This document shows, in pieces, positions 1 to 11,400 of a DNA stretch of 64,000 nucleotides. The position numbers and the translations under genes are program-made. Positions within the stretch are counted from its first letter, which is position 1. Each line of letters opens with the position of its first letter. The stretch is from Macquaria australasica (taxonomy: Eukaryota; Chordata; Actinopteri; Centrarchiformes; Percichthyidae), in NCBI GenBank assembly GCA_005408345.1, contig SEMN01000008.1, positions 2,728,001 through 2,792,000 of the forward strand, given 5' to 3'. Below the pieces are notes generated by a model that was not told the DNA's origin, searched no databases, and was given only the letters and a program-made list of their open reading frames with translations.

Positions 1-3000
1 TCTATTCTAATGATTTCAATCACCAAATCTCCTCATCCTGGCTCCCCTTAGAAACCGTGACTTTGAAAAGTTCAAGTCATTTAGCCATGCACTGGAGAAT
101 TTCCCCACCCGGCCAACTCTCAATAAGCTATAATGAGTCCGCTATTTGCACATGAGAGTATTTGACTAAGGCTTTATTTGCTGTGAGCTTAACATTTTCA
201 ACCATTTCTAGGGAAATTCTGCTGCTGAGTAGCCACGGCCGCTGAGGTAATGTTCTGGTGCGTTTTTATTTTGTTTAACACTGCATCCCCTTCATATTAC
301 AGTGTGTGCGTCCTTCAAATCATATTTACCAGCACTGAGCTAATTCTCTTACAATGACTGAACAGTCAAGGCATCAGTGGCTTGCTCAAATTTGTGATGC
401 TTCAGTTAAAGGACAGTTTCTCCACTGGACCTGCCTCCCCAGGCTGAGGAGAGTATTGTCTACCTGAGAGAAAATCTTCTGGCACACATTAAAAGGTTTA
501 ATCATATATTAAAATATTACTGCAGTTCCTCTGTGGCAGGATACACACTAAACACACTAAATATTAGCAGGAACATCCTGATATTGAGTCACACGATCCT
601 GTTCCACTCTGTATGCCATTGTAGTCCTTCTGAGCATCACTGTGCTCTGCAGAAACATTTCCTCAGAAAATCAATTCCACTCAACACCTGTTATGTGTTT
701 GATGCTGCCACAGGGTAAGCATAGGTATAATGTCATTCATTATACAGTGTGTTTGCTGCGTACTTACTTGCTAGGCTACAGTAGGATAGAGACAAAAATC
801 TGCTGTCCTTCCAACAAAAAGTGGAGCGGAATATAAAACACAGTGAAATGTGTTTGGCCTTTTGTCTGGGACTACATTAATAGACCCTCACAGTAGTTGA
901 GGCAGCAATGGAAGTTGAAGTAGCCACATGCTCCATACACTGTCAAATTGTACATGACCTGACTCATTTTATCTGCATACAAGAAAGGGGAATTTACAGA
1001 CGTCAGGGCTACACGGCTATGGAAATAGCCATGTGGAGACTCCAAGAACTGAGATTGTCAGCTTGGGCTTGCTTGTGGTTTTTCTCCTACAAGTTTCTGA
1101 TGCTGACGGAGATTGTTGAGAGTGAACACACCATGGACGAGTTGAAGAAAACACTCAGTAATGTGCTGTTTTTCAGTCAACCACACCTAGCAAAACCATT
1201 TCCAATGCAAACCGTCTGCTCACTATGATCGTTGCTCTATATCACAGTGAATGAAAGAATTTAAACACAGCGATTGCATGGCAGTAGTCTCCAATTCGGT
1301 AATTAGAGAAGGCGAACCTTCCCAAGGTTTCTATAATGCACAAAGTGGATGAAAGACAGTAAACACAGTTACTCTTGGGAACATTATTAAAGCATGATAC
1401 GGCCTGATCATGTACATCTGTGTTGCAGTGGTGCTAGCAACGTGGGAAATCTAATGCTGAACTAAAAATCACAATCTTTGTCGTACACCAGGCCTGTAGT
1501 TAACCCCTTGCGTCAAGTATAAATCCATCTTAACACTAAGCACTGCAACTCAAACAGAATTATGAATCTCTTTATTGATGCGAATCGTTTTGTTCAGTTC
1601 AGTCAGCAGTCAATGGTTGTGATTCACTCATTTTTTTCTAAGAGAAGGGATCACTTCATCATTCAGACACGCATCAGTAACCTATCACGTCACTGTTCAT
1701 AGTGCTGCAACATTATGCTGCTGCTTTCGACTGTCTGCAGTTCAGTACTAATGCAGTCTCTTTCTAGATGAGCACAGTTCATAAGGTTAATAGCTCAGCA
1801 GCCACCTGTCTACAGAGATATTGCTTCGTGATTGTTTCTCTAGCTTTTACAGTCTTTCAGTAAGCTTTAAAGCAGAAGGTAACATACATTAGCTAAGCTG
1901 TTACATATACATTATAACGGCTAAGCTGACAATGGTGTTGTCAGCCAATTAGGGGAGCTCTAATGCTAAAAGCTACAGATTCAGTCAGCAGCAATGAGGA
2001 CTCAGTAAATGGTTAAAACCTTGATGTGACTGTACTGACTGAAATGTTAATATTGCACTTGCTGTGTCCCACTACCATTTTGCTAACTAGTGGAAACTGT
2101 GTCATCAGTGCCACTGAAAGTTGCATCTATCTACGCCTCCTGCCTTGAGACTGGAATAGATTTAAACAAGGACCAGTAAGAGATAATGGCTTTTACCTGG
2201 ATTCACCTCATTAGCGTACGTCATGCAAGGTGTAAAAGCCCCTTTTGTATTCAGCCCAGAGTTACCCACAGGGTCATATTACTCTGCTAAAATCAACCAC
2301 CTAAGGCAACAAAACTGTGGCAGATGATGAGAGAAATGTCCTGTTATATCTGGAATAGGAGTGGCCTAATCGAGAGTCACTGATGGACACATCCATATGT
2401 TGCATGACGCCTGGATGGTGAGCCTCTTGGTTATCCCTGTGACCTTTCACCCCAGTTACACCCTCCCTGTGGCAGGCTTGACCTTTGCAATGGCCCTGCT
2501 GCCGGAGTGATCCACTGATGGCATTTATTGTCATGCCCCATTTCCACTCAGCCTGTCCATTTAGGGGTGATGGAATAGGATTCGAGAGGTGACCTGTGCT
2601 CCTCGGAGGCTCCTGGGAGTCTGAATCATGGCTGCACACTTTGTCAGTGTAAAGACAAACTCTGGCCTTTAGACGCTCTGCACTTAAAGCACTAATGATG
2701 GATTTCTTGTTCTCTTCACCCAAACTTACTGCTCACTTCCTGAACACATGCAAAATGTGCTTTTTGCTCTTTGGTCTACCTTCTCTTTCTACCTAAATCT
2801 GTCCCTCTTTCTTTTTCTCACTTAATATCTCTTTACCTCTGTCTCTGTTGTTTCTCTCTTTCTTCCCTTTGCCATTCTTCTGTCTTTGTTTCACACTGTC
2901 TGTCTCAATTTCTCTTTTTCTCTCTCTCTTTCTGTCAGGCTATCTTGTCTTTTTCCCCCAATGGCTCATCCAATGAAAAAGCTGCAGTGATGCTATCTGT

Positions 3001-3462
3001 GCTCCCAATCTGGACCCATGTGTGTGTGTGTTGTGTGTCAGACAGATTGCTCCTTATAAGGCCCCCAGGCTAATGGCACAACAGTCCTCTCACACATTTC
3101 CTCAGTCAGTTGCATGCTGTACGACTGCAGTAAGCAGAGCCCGCTGTGCTACCAAGTCAATCCAGTTAGATCAAAGAATGAGCCTTATAAGAACTTGATT
3201 ATAATATATCATTACAGTATGCATTTGAAATGAAACGTGATGGACAACGAGCTAAATCGACTTCATGAACCTCTCAGAAAGAGGCCATCTTATGTCTGTG
3301 AGCCTGGTGTAAGGGATCCAACAGGGGTGAAAAAAATCACTACGAAAGATCGATGATACATTCCTGTTTTCTGTACATCAGTTTAGTAACACATACAGTA
3401 TAGTGTATTTTAATTTGCTTGCTTTGCTTTACTTACGCACCGTATCATGTTAAGGTTGTTGT

Positions 3463-4201
3463 TAAAGGTGGGGTAGGCAGTATTGTTATGGCGTCATTGG
3501 CCAAAAAAATCCATATTAATCGTGCAGCATATTGTAATTCAAGTGGTCTGAGAGCAAACCTCTACTTCAGCCCCTCCTCTTGGCTCTGTTTTCAGGCTTC
3601 AGAAAATCTAGCCCGTGACGGGAGTTATTTCAGAGAGACAGTGCATTTGTATGGGCTGTTCTACAAATGCAGACGCGCTTACACATTTCTTCAGACGGTG
3701 AAAACCTGATTCAATGGCGGAAAATCCTGCCGAAAATCCTGCAACTTCTGATAAATTTCCAATACCTCCTTTGCCTACAGCAACACGCTCATTATGTTCG
3801 ATGCCATTGTGCTTGAATCAACGTAGCAAAGAGGCATGATGACAAATAGTGGGGAATAACTTTTGACGGGGGACAGTGGTGTGTGTGTGCGGTGTACTAG
3901 CCTCTCATCCCGCTGCTGGACGGCGCTGCAGCTGCCTCTGAAGCCTGGGGCGCTCTGCTCTGCGGCCACGAAGCGCTGGAGGGGCGTCTTTGAGAAGACA
4001 AGTCGCGGCAAGAGGGGTGAGGCTCACACCGCGGAGACCGAGCCCTATGAGACATGAGGTGTCGCAGAGCAACCGACTCCTTCTGCTGCCGGTCAAAGTT
4101 GTGGTTTTGGTGGGAGGGGCTTAGTGGAGTGATACAAGGCAGCAGAGAGAGAGGCGGAAGGTTTTGCCTAGGTTGCACAGATTTTGCCTACCCCACCTTT
4201 A
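3463..4201. mobile_element. Non-autonomous DNA transposon with 17-bp terminal inverted repeats
   Basis: The left end reads TAAAGGTGGGGTAGGCA and the right end is its exact reverse complement, ending at 4201. The outermost TA on each side could be a TA target duplication, as in Tc1/mariner elements, but it may equally be part of the inverted repeat. The interior is about 700 bp and encodes no recognisable transposase. Its right half (about 3895-4060) is clearly more GC-rich than the surrounding intron. Confidence 0.75.
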
Positions 4202-4404
4202 GTGAGTTTAAAACCTCAATATATCACAGTAGACCATTAAGGGGTCAGTATGCTTTAAACGACATGCCCTCACACCTTCCTGACGTCTGAATTGGGGAAC
4301 TATGTCCGACAATTTTTGTAACTTTATGAAACCGACAATCTCACAGGCATGTCTGCTTCGCTCAGCAACTGGCCAGGTGTGTTGAGTTGAGAAAGTAGCA
4401 ATTT

Positions 4405-4644
4405 ATTGTTTCAGTCATTTTTCCAAGCAAAAATACCAACCTGTTCTTAACTTCTCAGATGTGAAGATTTGAGGCTTTTCCTTATATATGACAGTAAACT
4501 AAATATCTTTGGGTTTTGGGCTGTTATCGGTTGATCAGTTTCACTATTTTCTGACATTTTATAGCTAAAACAATTAATCAGTTCATTGAGAAAATAATCG
4601 GCAGATTAATCAGTAATGAAAATAATTGTTAGTTGCAGCCCTAA
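4405..4644 (+). mobile_element. Truncated MITE ending in the 'gttagttgcagccct' terminus
   Basis: The right end carries the terminus GTTAGTTGCAGCCCT, preceded by runs of ATTAAT/GATTAAT-like sequence. I recognise this as a common teleost non-autonomous DNA element. A longer copy with the same body and the same right end lies at about 58,396-59,016. Shared blocks include 'tatctttgggttttgg' and 'gacattttata'. The left part of this copy is missing. Confidence 0.6.
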
Positions 4645-5374
4645 AGTAGTCAGGATTTGAACATCTCTCTCAAGCTCTCTTTTTTTCATTATTCACTCAC
4701 TATCAGTTTTTGAAAGTACAAACACGAGTTCAACACTATGAATGCCTTTAAGGTGAGTCTGTCTGAAAGTTTGAGTGTTTATCGTTTCTCACCCTCCCTT
4801 CAGACGTGGTCAGATGACTCATCGTTTAAACTAGTTCCTTTCAATCATACCCTGACTAATGTTAGGTTTTGAAACAAGGAAAACACAAATTAGACAAGTA
4901 CATTTTTTTGGAAATTGTATTTTTTCGTGTCTCATCAGGTGAAGGATTTAGGGGAGTGATTTGAACCTGCCTAAAAAATTCAGACAACACTTACAAGTCT
5001 AATGGTGTTTGTAAACATGTGAAAATTAATGTCAAGTACACAGATATAGTGTTCAAAATCAGTGAAGAGGTTCTTTAAGTACTTTGTAATGCTAAAAGCT
5101 TTTCAAACCAAAATCCACCAGGACAGTGTTAAACAAGAGGCACTAGAGCTGCATAATGTCCTGTTCCTAATACAACTAATACAAAGGAATTGAAGGAACA
5201 GGCATGTGCTTCAGTGTTGGCTCAAGTAGTCATGGGTGGAAATTTACATCAATTTGTCCTCGTCTAAGAGCACCGGTCCAAAGGCTGAAGCACAAGATGT
5301 ATTACTGCATGATTACTGCACCTTTGTTCAGCTGCATAATGCCCCACCGTAATCACCATGATATATCAAACATA

Positions 5375-5440
5375 ACCAGTTATGCTAATTACGCCATTAA
5401 TTGAGCAGATTATTGCGTTAATTAGTGTTAATGGATTAAG
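5375..5440. promoter_or_regulatory. Cluster of homeodomain-type TAATTA motifs (candidate enhancer core)
   Basis: Within 66 bases there are repeated ATTA/TAAT cores, including GCTAATTACG, CATTAATTGAG and GTTAATTAGTG. Homeodomain proteins bind such cores, and teleost non-coding enhancers near guidance genes often contain them. It lies in a plxna2 intron outside the recognisable repeats. Regulatory function is inferred from motif density only. Confidence 0.3.
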
Positions 5441-5604
5441 GATAATTTTTACATAAATGTGCCACAGCAGTGAGACACAAAAGCAGCTATGGGTGATGTA
5501 TCTCAGTGGTGTATTTCTCATGGACAACTGACAAATTATATAAATTATCTAAGACATTAAAGTGGCCGTACACCAATTTTATACATGAAGATCAGTTAAC
5601 TCGT

Positions 5605-5945
5605 CATCGTGGTACAAAACAGCCTGTGAAAACAGTCTTCTCTGGCTCTGGAGGAGCTAGTAACCCTGATGATGTCACAGTGATGTCATCAGGGTTATCT
5701 TGGTTTTGGTCTGGGCCATACAAATTCTTAACAGAGAGCCTGCGTTGCAAATTCTGGGCGTGGAGTTTGATAGACATTTAGAAGACAGGGAGGGTCTAGA
5801 GGTTGCAGAAGTTGCATTATGGGAAATGTAGGTTTCAGAGTTTTTGAAGCCTGACTCTCCATACTAGGAACTAAAAGTCGGGATATCTCTGCATTGATTT
5901 TGACCATTCTTTTAGTAGCCTGTCTCTTGCAAGTCCCCAAATTTT
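5605..5945 (+). repeat. Interspersed repeat family with central palindrome (copy 1)
   Basis: This block shares several landmarks, in reversed order and orientation, with 18,475-18,775: the 'ggctctggaggagct' segment, a 'gatgtcatcagggtta' segment, 'gcattatgggaaatgtagg', and the end 'tctcttgcaagtcccc'. At 5661-5697 there is a near-perfect palindrome (18-nt arms, two mismatches). No coding content was recognised. Confidence 0.6.
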
Positions 5946-6436
5946 ATGGAAGTACAATACTAAATTGCTGGAGTATTTGCATTTTTGCCATTTTTCTGTT
6001 GCTAATTTTCGTTAATGTAGCTAGGTAACGAGCATTCTTAATCCCACCTACTAAGGTCTGACTGGTTGATTTGTTTCGCCAGTCGGCAGAAATAGCAGTC
6101 AATAGGCACAGCATCAGACCTGCGCAAACCTGAGATGTGGGCAGCGATTCTGAGGTCTGGGACCAGGCTACATTTTGCATTGCTATTCTAAAACTGAAAC
6201 AGAAAGATAACTGTCAGAAGAGACAGAGATACCAATGGGTCACCAATAGCAGCCTCAAGAAATCATTGTGTTTTGAGTAGATAAGTGATGTAATTTGTCA
6301 TCAAGAGGATCTGGTTGCATCTCTTGAGAATAAGCAATTCACTATAAACAACCAGACTGAGTATCTGAGTTCACCGTGAAAAAAAAAAGAAGCCCATCTT
6401 GCTCGACAGTGTCTGTTACTGTATTACTGCTCTCAC

Positions 6437-6619
6437 CTTCTTCAGCCGTCCACTCCTGGTCCCCAGGAAGACCACACTGTGTCCATTGTAGACGTAGGAG
6501 GTGACGGAGGTCAGCCTGTCCCTGCTCTCAGTGTACACCGTCTGACCTGACACCAGCTGGGAACCCCCCAGGGGCTGGTTTATATCCAGGCCACAGAAGT
6601 GATCATCAATGGGAACAGG
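6437..6619 (-). CDS. plxna2: Plexin A2, coding exon 3 (sema domain continuation)
   Basis: This 183-bp exon encodes 61 residues in phase with the preceding exon. It starts PVPIDDHFCGLDINQPLGGS and ends SGRLKK. It follows acceptor CCATGCAG (AG at 6621-6620) and ends at donor GTGAGA (6436-6435). Vertebrate plexin A2 continues its sema domain with almost the same residues (PVPIDDNFCGLDINQPLGG), and there too the exon begins right after the CTKA end of the previous exon. Plexin As are single-pass receptors for class 6 and, with neuropilins, class 3 semaphorins; the sema domain is the extracellular ligand-binding propeller. The FCGLDINQPLGG string separates it from plexin A1 (FCGQDFNQPLGG) and A4 (FCGLDMNAPLG). 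The purine-rich tract at about 6625-6860 supplies a long polypyrimidine run on the coding strand upstream of the acceptor. Confidence 0.9.
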
Positions 6620-7620
6620 CTGCATGGAGAGAGGGAGGGTTGGAGAGATGGGTGTGGGGGTGAAGATGAAGAAATCATTAAGAGTACGAAGGCAGAGAGG
6701 TGTTTTTTGAGAAGATGTGGGGAAGAAAACGGGAAGAGGTGAAAGGAGGGAGGGATAGAAAAGGGGAGAGAATGAAAGGAAAGAGGAGTGAGGATGACAG
6801 ATATAATGAGGGGAGGTGGAGGTAATGAGAGAGAGGGAAGAGCGTAAGTGGGACCCAGTAGAATGACAGAGATCACTGTAGACACAAGTGACTATAAGAG
6901 GAGATCTCAAACTGACTTCTGGTAAGCGTAACATGCTTTCCAGGGTTAAAAATGGTTACTTCAAAAGGGTTTGGGCTGCTGCGTTCATCAACAAGCCTCG
7001 GAGCGGGCGAATTTGCGGAGCAGACTAATTGGTGATGGCAAAGCCGAGGAACGCTGTGTATTTTGCGCCTGTTTCCGTGATTTTTTAGATCGCTTGATCT
7101 GACATCACACAAACACACAGCACAAGAGATGTCAGGTCTTGATTAAGCATCAAAGAGAGCAGCATGCTAAGCAGTCCTGTTACATCTACTAACATGCACC
7201 TCAAACCTTTGCTAATTGCCTGTCATTCTGTGTATAAATCCACCTTTTTAGGGCAGCTAATTTCTTATTTCACTTCCCCTACTTCTTATGCACATATTAG
7301 TCCTCACTGTGCTTTTTCTTTCATCAAGTGATGTGCCTGAGCTTTAGTGACTGTGATCAGTGAAGTGAACTTCATATCTCATCCCACCCTTCTCTAAAAC
7401 CTCTAAAATAAGCTACTTTCTGTCTGGCTTGTATGTGAGCATTCAACTCCTCTCTTTTGAACCTAAATATTGTACGCATATGTGAATATTTTCCATTTGG
7501 ATATTTGTTTTTTTAACAGTTGCATCCCTTACTATTGATTGCTTGCAAAATTGCCAGTTGAATTTTTAATGTCATATCTATTATAAGCACTTGGAAAGGA
7601 GCGTCAGAAAATCTAACATT

Positions 7621-7984
7621 GAAGGTCCCCAGAGGATGAATCCTACTGACTTTGGTGGTGCCCTGATTTTGTTTTTTAGTGAAATGTCTCGACAGCTATT
7701 TGATGGATTGCCATAAAATTTTTCCTCATGTCATGTCCTCTCAGGCAGAACTAATGGCATTTCCATCAGCCTCAGCTGTACTTTATGTTTAGTGCAAATT
7801 ATCTGATGTTAGCATGCTAACACTCTAAACTAAGATGGTGAACATGGTAAACATTATACTTGCTATAATTTAAATTGTGAGCATGTTAGCATGCTGAATT
7901 TCGCATTTAGCTTAAAGCACCGCTGTAACTGAGTTCAGCCTTACAGACGCACTAGCATGGCTGTAGGCTCTTTTGTCTTGTTGC
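7621..7984 (+). repeat. Interspersed teleost repeat, 'gttagcatgctaa' family (copy 1)
   Basis: Characteristic blocks are 'ccccagaggatgaatcc', 'ggatggattgccat', 'atggtgaacatggtaaac' and 'gcatgttagcatgctga', ending near 'ctagcatggctgtaggctc'. The same blocks occur at 42,142-42,576 (same orientation), 40,150-40,457 (inverted) and partly at 33,712-33,805. I recognise it as a common non-coding repeat of percomorph genomes; its class is not clear from sequence. Confidence 0.65.
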
Positions 7985-8039
7985 CCCAGTAATTGGCAGA
8001 TTGTAAAATTGTCATTTTACAACCTAACTTTGTAACTAA

Positions 8040-8476
8040 AGGCCTTTACACACCGGAGGCGTTTTTTTTCGTGCAATTAATTCGCATCTCAATCTTTTTG
8101 TTACGAGTACTTTCACACAGAACGTGAATATTACATGCCAAAAAAGCGACATAATTTTCTTTCGTAACAAGGTCGATTTTTCTGAGCTTTCGCATAGTGA
8201 ATAAAGGCATCAACCAATCACATTGTGCAGGACAGACGTCACATCACAACACCGGACCTGTTGATTTTTTGCGTTTCTTATTACCCTGTATTATATTACA
8301 AAGGACACAAACATTATAAAGACAATGAACTCAAGGACAATGTGTGGAGCAGCACCGCCTGATGCAGGATAGTGAGGAGATTATGTATTTTGCTTTTGGA
8401 TGTAGTAAATGTTCGCAGGAGAGTATTTCACATTTTCGTGTCGTTTATTCGTTATGTCCCCGGTGTGTAAAGGCCT
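8040..8476. mobile_element. PIF/Harbinger-type MITE with TAA target duplication
   Basis: A perfect 17-bp terminal inverted repeat bounds the element: AGGCCTTTACACACCGG on the left and CCGGTGTGTAAAGGCCT on the right. Both ends are flanked directly by TAA (8037-8039 and 8477-8479), matching the 3-bp target duplication of PIF/Harbinger transposons. The 437-bp interior has no long ORF, so it must have been moved by a transposase encoded elsewhere. Confidence 0.8.
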
Positions 8477-9474
8477 TAAGAGTCTAACATTTACAGTAAC
8501 AAGTGTCGGTAAAACAGCAGAATAAAACCATATTGGTCTATTTAAGTAATTATCTTAAGATAGGCATGTCAAAAAATCTTGCCACAGGAAGGAAAATATC
8601 TAATATCAGTATTGGCCTCAAAAAGCAGTACTGGTGCATCTGTAGACACACTTGACTGTTGATCTTTCGCTGAGTAATTAATCATGTAACCAAAGACACA
8701 CAGTATCTAATGATATCTTATCAAAACTGAACCTCTGCATTTCATTTACAGTCCATTTTAGATATAAAGCCCTTTGGTCAACTGTGCAGTGAGAGTTAAT
8801 TACATTATTATGTATCTCTGTCCTCCCTCAATTGCTATTATGATTAACATTACATCTTATTTGTTTGATGGCATGGTGGAATCAAAGTACATGTTGAGAA
8901 CCACCAGAGTGGTGGATGTGATGAATATCATTGTTTTCATGGTTCGCTTTCAACTTGTTTCTATGAAAGCCACTCATTATGCAGAATTATAGCTTTTACA
9001 AAGGCACAGTCTTGGACATTTACAAGAAAACCCTTTTCTCAAGCTCAAGAACAGGTCTCAGAGGGTTCAAATACTGCTGACAGCGACAAGAGTAGAGGGA
9101 AGGAGATGGGAGAGAGAGAGAGGGAGAGAAAGGGGAGGAGAAGAAGGCGGGAGTCAGTGCCCAAACCCCTGAATGAAATCAAAGCTCCATACAAAACTCC
9201 TCTGATTAACATTGTGGAATTAATCTCCTCCAGCTCTTCTGCTCTCGTGGGATCCTGAAAACCTGAATGGTGTCTTCAGCACAGCTCTGGCTCCCTGCCT
9301 ATCAGCTATTTAGGCTGAAATCATGGTTGTGGATCATTAAAGAGCCAACTTTCAGTAAATCTATATCAATGCTGCTCACCACCATGTGGGTTTTATAGTT
9401 GGTCTAAACATGTGTGTGTTATAGGAAGCGAAATCAAATAGTCCAGAGCCTTTCTCTCTCTACAATCCACCTAC

Positions 9475-10710
9475 CGCCTTGGTGCACTGCACGTCCTTTC
9501 CCAGCAGCCAGTGCAGCTCCAGGTTTCCCTCTCCCTGGTAGCAGGACTGCAGCCGCTCCTTGATGCGTGTGTTGATGTCTTGGATGGTGAAGACACAAAG
9601 AGCGGAGTGATCCGGAGGGTCGTGGCACTGCTTTTGTCCCTTGGAGAACACGGCAAAGAGCACGTCCTCCTGGGCGCTGATGTTGAGCGACTTTGCCAGA
9701 ACCCTGCCGGCCTTGGACAGGTAAGCCGCCTGCAGCAGACGGTACTCCTCGCCTCTGTGTACGCACCCCACAGGAAGTGACACATATGAGTGGAACTTCT
9801 TGTCACCTTTGCAGAGGCGGATGATGCGAGAAGTGTAAAACAGGTCGCCAGGGGAGCCGCCAGCGGGCATCCCATTCTCAGGCGTCTCCGGCTGGACGGT
9901 CATAAAGTAGACGAAGCTGCCGCTAGCGAAGCCGTAGATGTAGTAGATGTCAAAGTGTGGGACAAGAGCCAGTGTGTCTGAGGGGATTTTAATGAGAGAA
10001 GAAACAAAATCAGTGTGAAGCTCATAGTCCAGCATGGCAGAGGATTCTGGGTCACGAGGCAGCTTGCGGCTGGAGATAGTTGGGAAGTAGTCCTGTTTGC
10101 CACCAACGGCCGTGCCGATGTACAGAGTCGCATCCTGACCCAGCGAGGGCACAACAACCCCGTACATCGTCCCTGTCTGGTTGTCACTGGACAGGTAGTG
10201 TTCTTTCTTGTGTGTGGGCTCCACGAGGATGAACAAGTCATCCAGCCTCATTAGCTTGCAGACGCCCTGGTATAAACTGCCACAGGCCAGCAGCCGGTTA
10301 TGAGAGTAGTCGATGAGTAACAGTTTGTTAACGTTGTCAGTAGAAGCAAGAGGCTCCGAACAGGGCTGGACAATCAGTGGAGGATAACATGCTTTGTTGT
10401 CATACTCTGGCCCTGTATCATGGGACACCAGGAGGGTGAGATTAGCCGACAACTTGTAGATTCGGTTGACAGCTCCGATGTACAGAGCCCCAGTAGACTG
10501 ATGCACAGTCAGGTGGTTCAGCGACCACTCCCTCCTCTCTGATTGGAAGGTGTTCAGAGTCTGTCCAACAGTCGTCTTTTGATTCACAGAGATTAGAGTC
10601 AATAGCCACAGTGCCAGGGGCCATGACATGACCTTGAGAGGACCGTGACCTTTAGTGAGGCCGCAGTAAGTCCATCCTTTATCCAAGCACATTCCCATCC
10701 CCACAGAGCT
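9475..10710 (-). CDS. plxna2: Plexin A2, first coding exon (signal peptide and most of sema domain)
   Basis: The exon runs from acceptor TTTTTCAG (AG at 10712-10711) to donor GTAGGT (9474-9473). Possible starts are the ATG at 10698 and the ATG at 10629. I favour 10629 because it opens directly into a signal-peptide-like core (MSWPLALWLLTLISV), which gives 385 codons; from 10698 it would be 408. The mature part has the plexin A sema signatures HLTVHQSTGALYIGAVNRIY, CYPPLIVQPCSEP, NRLLACGSLYQGVCKL and KKEHYLSS. The runs SSAMLDYELHTDFVSSLIKI and CYQGEGNLELHWLLGKDVQC are much closer to plexin A2 than to A1, A3 or A4. Plexin A2 is a cell-surface semaphorin receptor with a cytoplasmic Rap-GAP domain used in axon guidance; the PSI, IPT, transmembrane and GAP parts lie on exons outside the window. 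The exon ends after the codon for A in CTKA (phase 0), matching exon 3. Confidence 0.92.
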
Positions 10711-11139
10711 CTGAAAAATACCAAGCTCAGACAAAACACCTGGGATTGTGTGTCAGCAAGGAGCAGGAGTGCGCTGAAAAAGATGAGCTGAAGTGCAGTC
10801 TTGTGATCTTCACATATTTCTGAAAGGGAAAAGAGAGATACTTGTTTTAAAGTCAAAAGATCCTTGATTCTTTCTAGAGTGAAAAACTGCTTTCAATCTA
10901 AAAACCCAGAAAAGTATGTGCTTGTTTTCCCCTCCGTCTCTGCTTAGTCAGACACATGAGACATCAAAGAAACAAGTAATCATTTGTTCAAACTGTCCCC
11001 CCTTATTTACTAGCCCGAGAGATAGTCCAATATTCCCCCTATCAGCAGGGGGGCTCATTATATTCGCCTCTCTGTAAGAGAGAACTAACTATGGTCTATT
11101 ACTTGAACAAAGCAGTGACACACTGTAGCTGTGCCTTCC

Positions 11140-11400
11140 CTCTGTTTGGGTGGCTAATTAAATTATCCAAATGTATTAATTATGTGTCCATATTTTGGGC
11201 TCCCTGTTTTCCTTTCTCCCCTCTGCCTTGTTCGTTTAAATGGTTGAATCCAGGAGGAATTAATCACTCTCCACTGCGGCCGACATTCCTAAATTAATCA
11301 GGCTTTTTCCAGGGATGGCAGGGAGTCATTAGAGATTCAGAGCCAGGCAGCATCAACCCTCACACTTCCCTGTTTAATTTCATTAGCATATATTATGTAG
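11140..11400. promoter_or_regulatory. TAATTA/ATTAAT-rich patch in plxna2 intron 1 (candidate enhancer)
   Basis: The patch has several homeodomain-type cores, including GGCTAATTAAATTATCC, ATTAATTATG, GGAATTAATCAC, AAATTAATCAGG and TTTCATTAGCAT. They lie a few hundred bases upstream of the first coding exon and outside recognisable repeats. Motif density alone suggests a regulatory element; this is inference. Confidence 0.3.

Larger units (their letters stand above)
1..6436 (-). other. plxna2 intron 3 (partial), repeat-bearing
   Basis: This non-coding stretch follows the donor of plxna2 exon 3 on the minus strand. I looked for the next plexin exon (the one that follows the KK end of exon 3 in vertebrate plexin A2) and did not find it, so it should lie left of position 1. 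The stretch holds a pyrimidine-rich low-complexity tract (about 2760-2940), three transposon-like repeats listed separately, and a cluster of homeodomain-type TAATTA motifs near 5375-5440. The open reading frames here show no recognisable domain. Confidence 0.7.
6620..9474 (-). other. plxna2 intron 2
   Basis: This 2.85-kb intron is bounded by donor GTAGGT at 9474 and acceptor GCAG at 6620. It contains a purine-rich low-complexity tract next to the acceptor, one interspersed repeat (7621-7984), one Harbinger-type MITE (8040-8476) and a GAGA-rich patch near 9105-9145. No gene was seen. Confidence 0.75.

Noticed and set aside
2301..2723. 140-residue ORF, minus strand, in a plxna2 intron
   Set aside because: I tested whether it could be the next plexin exon. 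It has none of the expected plexin residues and no domain I recognise.
6620..6934. Upstream extension of the ORF that contains plxna2 exon 3
   Set aside because: It is the translation of the pyrimidine-rich tract before the acceptor (Ser/Pro/Leu-rich). The CAG acceptor at 6620 and the phase-0 join to exon 2 show that it is intronic.
10711..10734. Extension of the plxna2 exon-2 frame to a TTG at 10,734
   Set aside because: The codons sit in the TTTTTCAG acceptor region; TTG is not a plausible start for this vertebrate gene, and ATGs at 10,698 and 10,629 are available.
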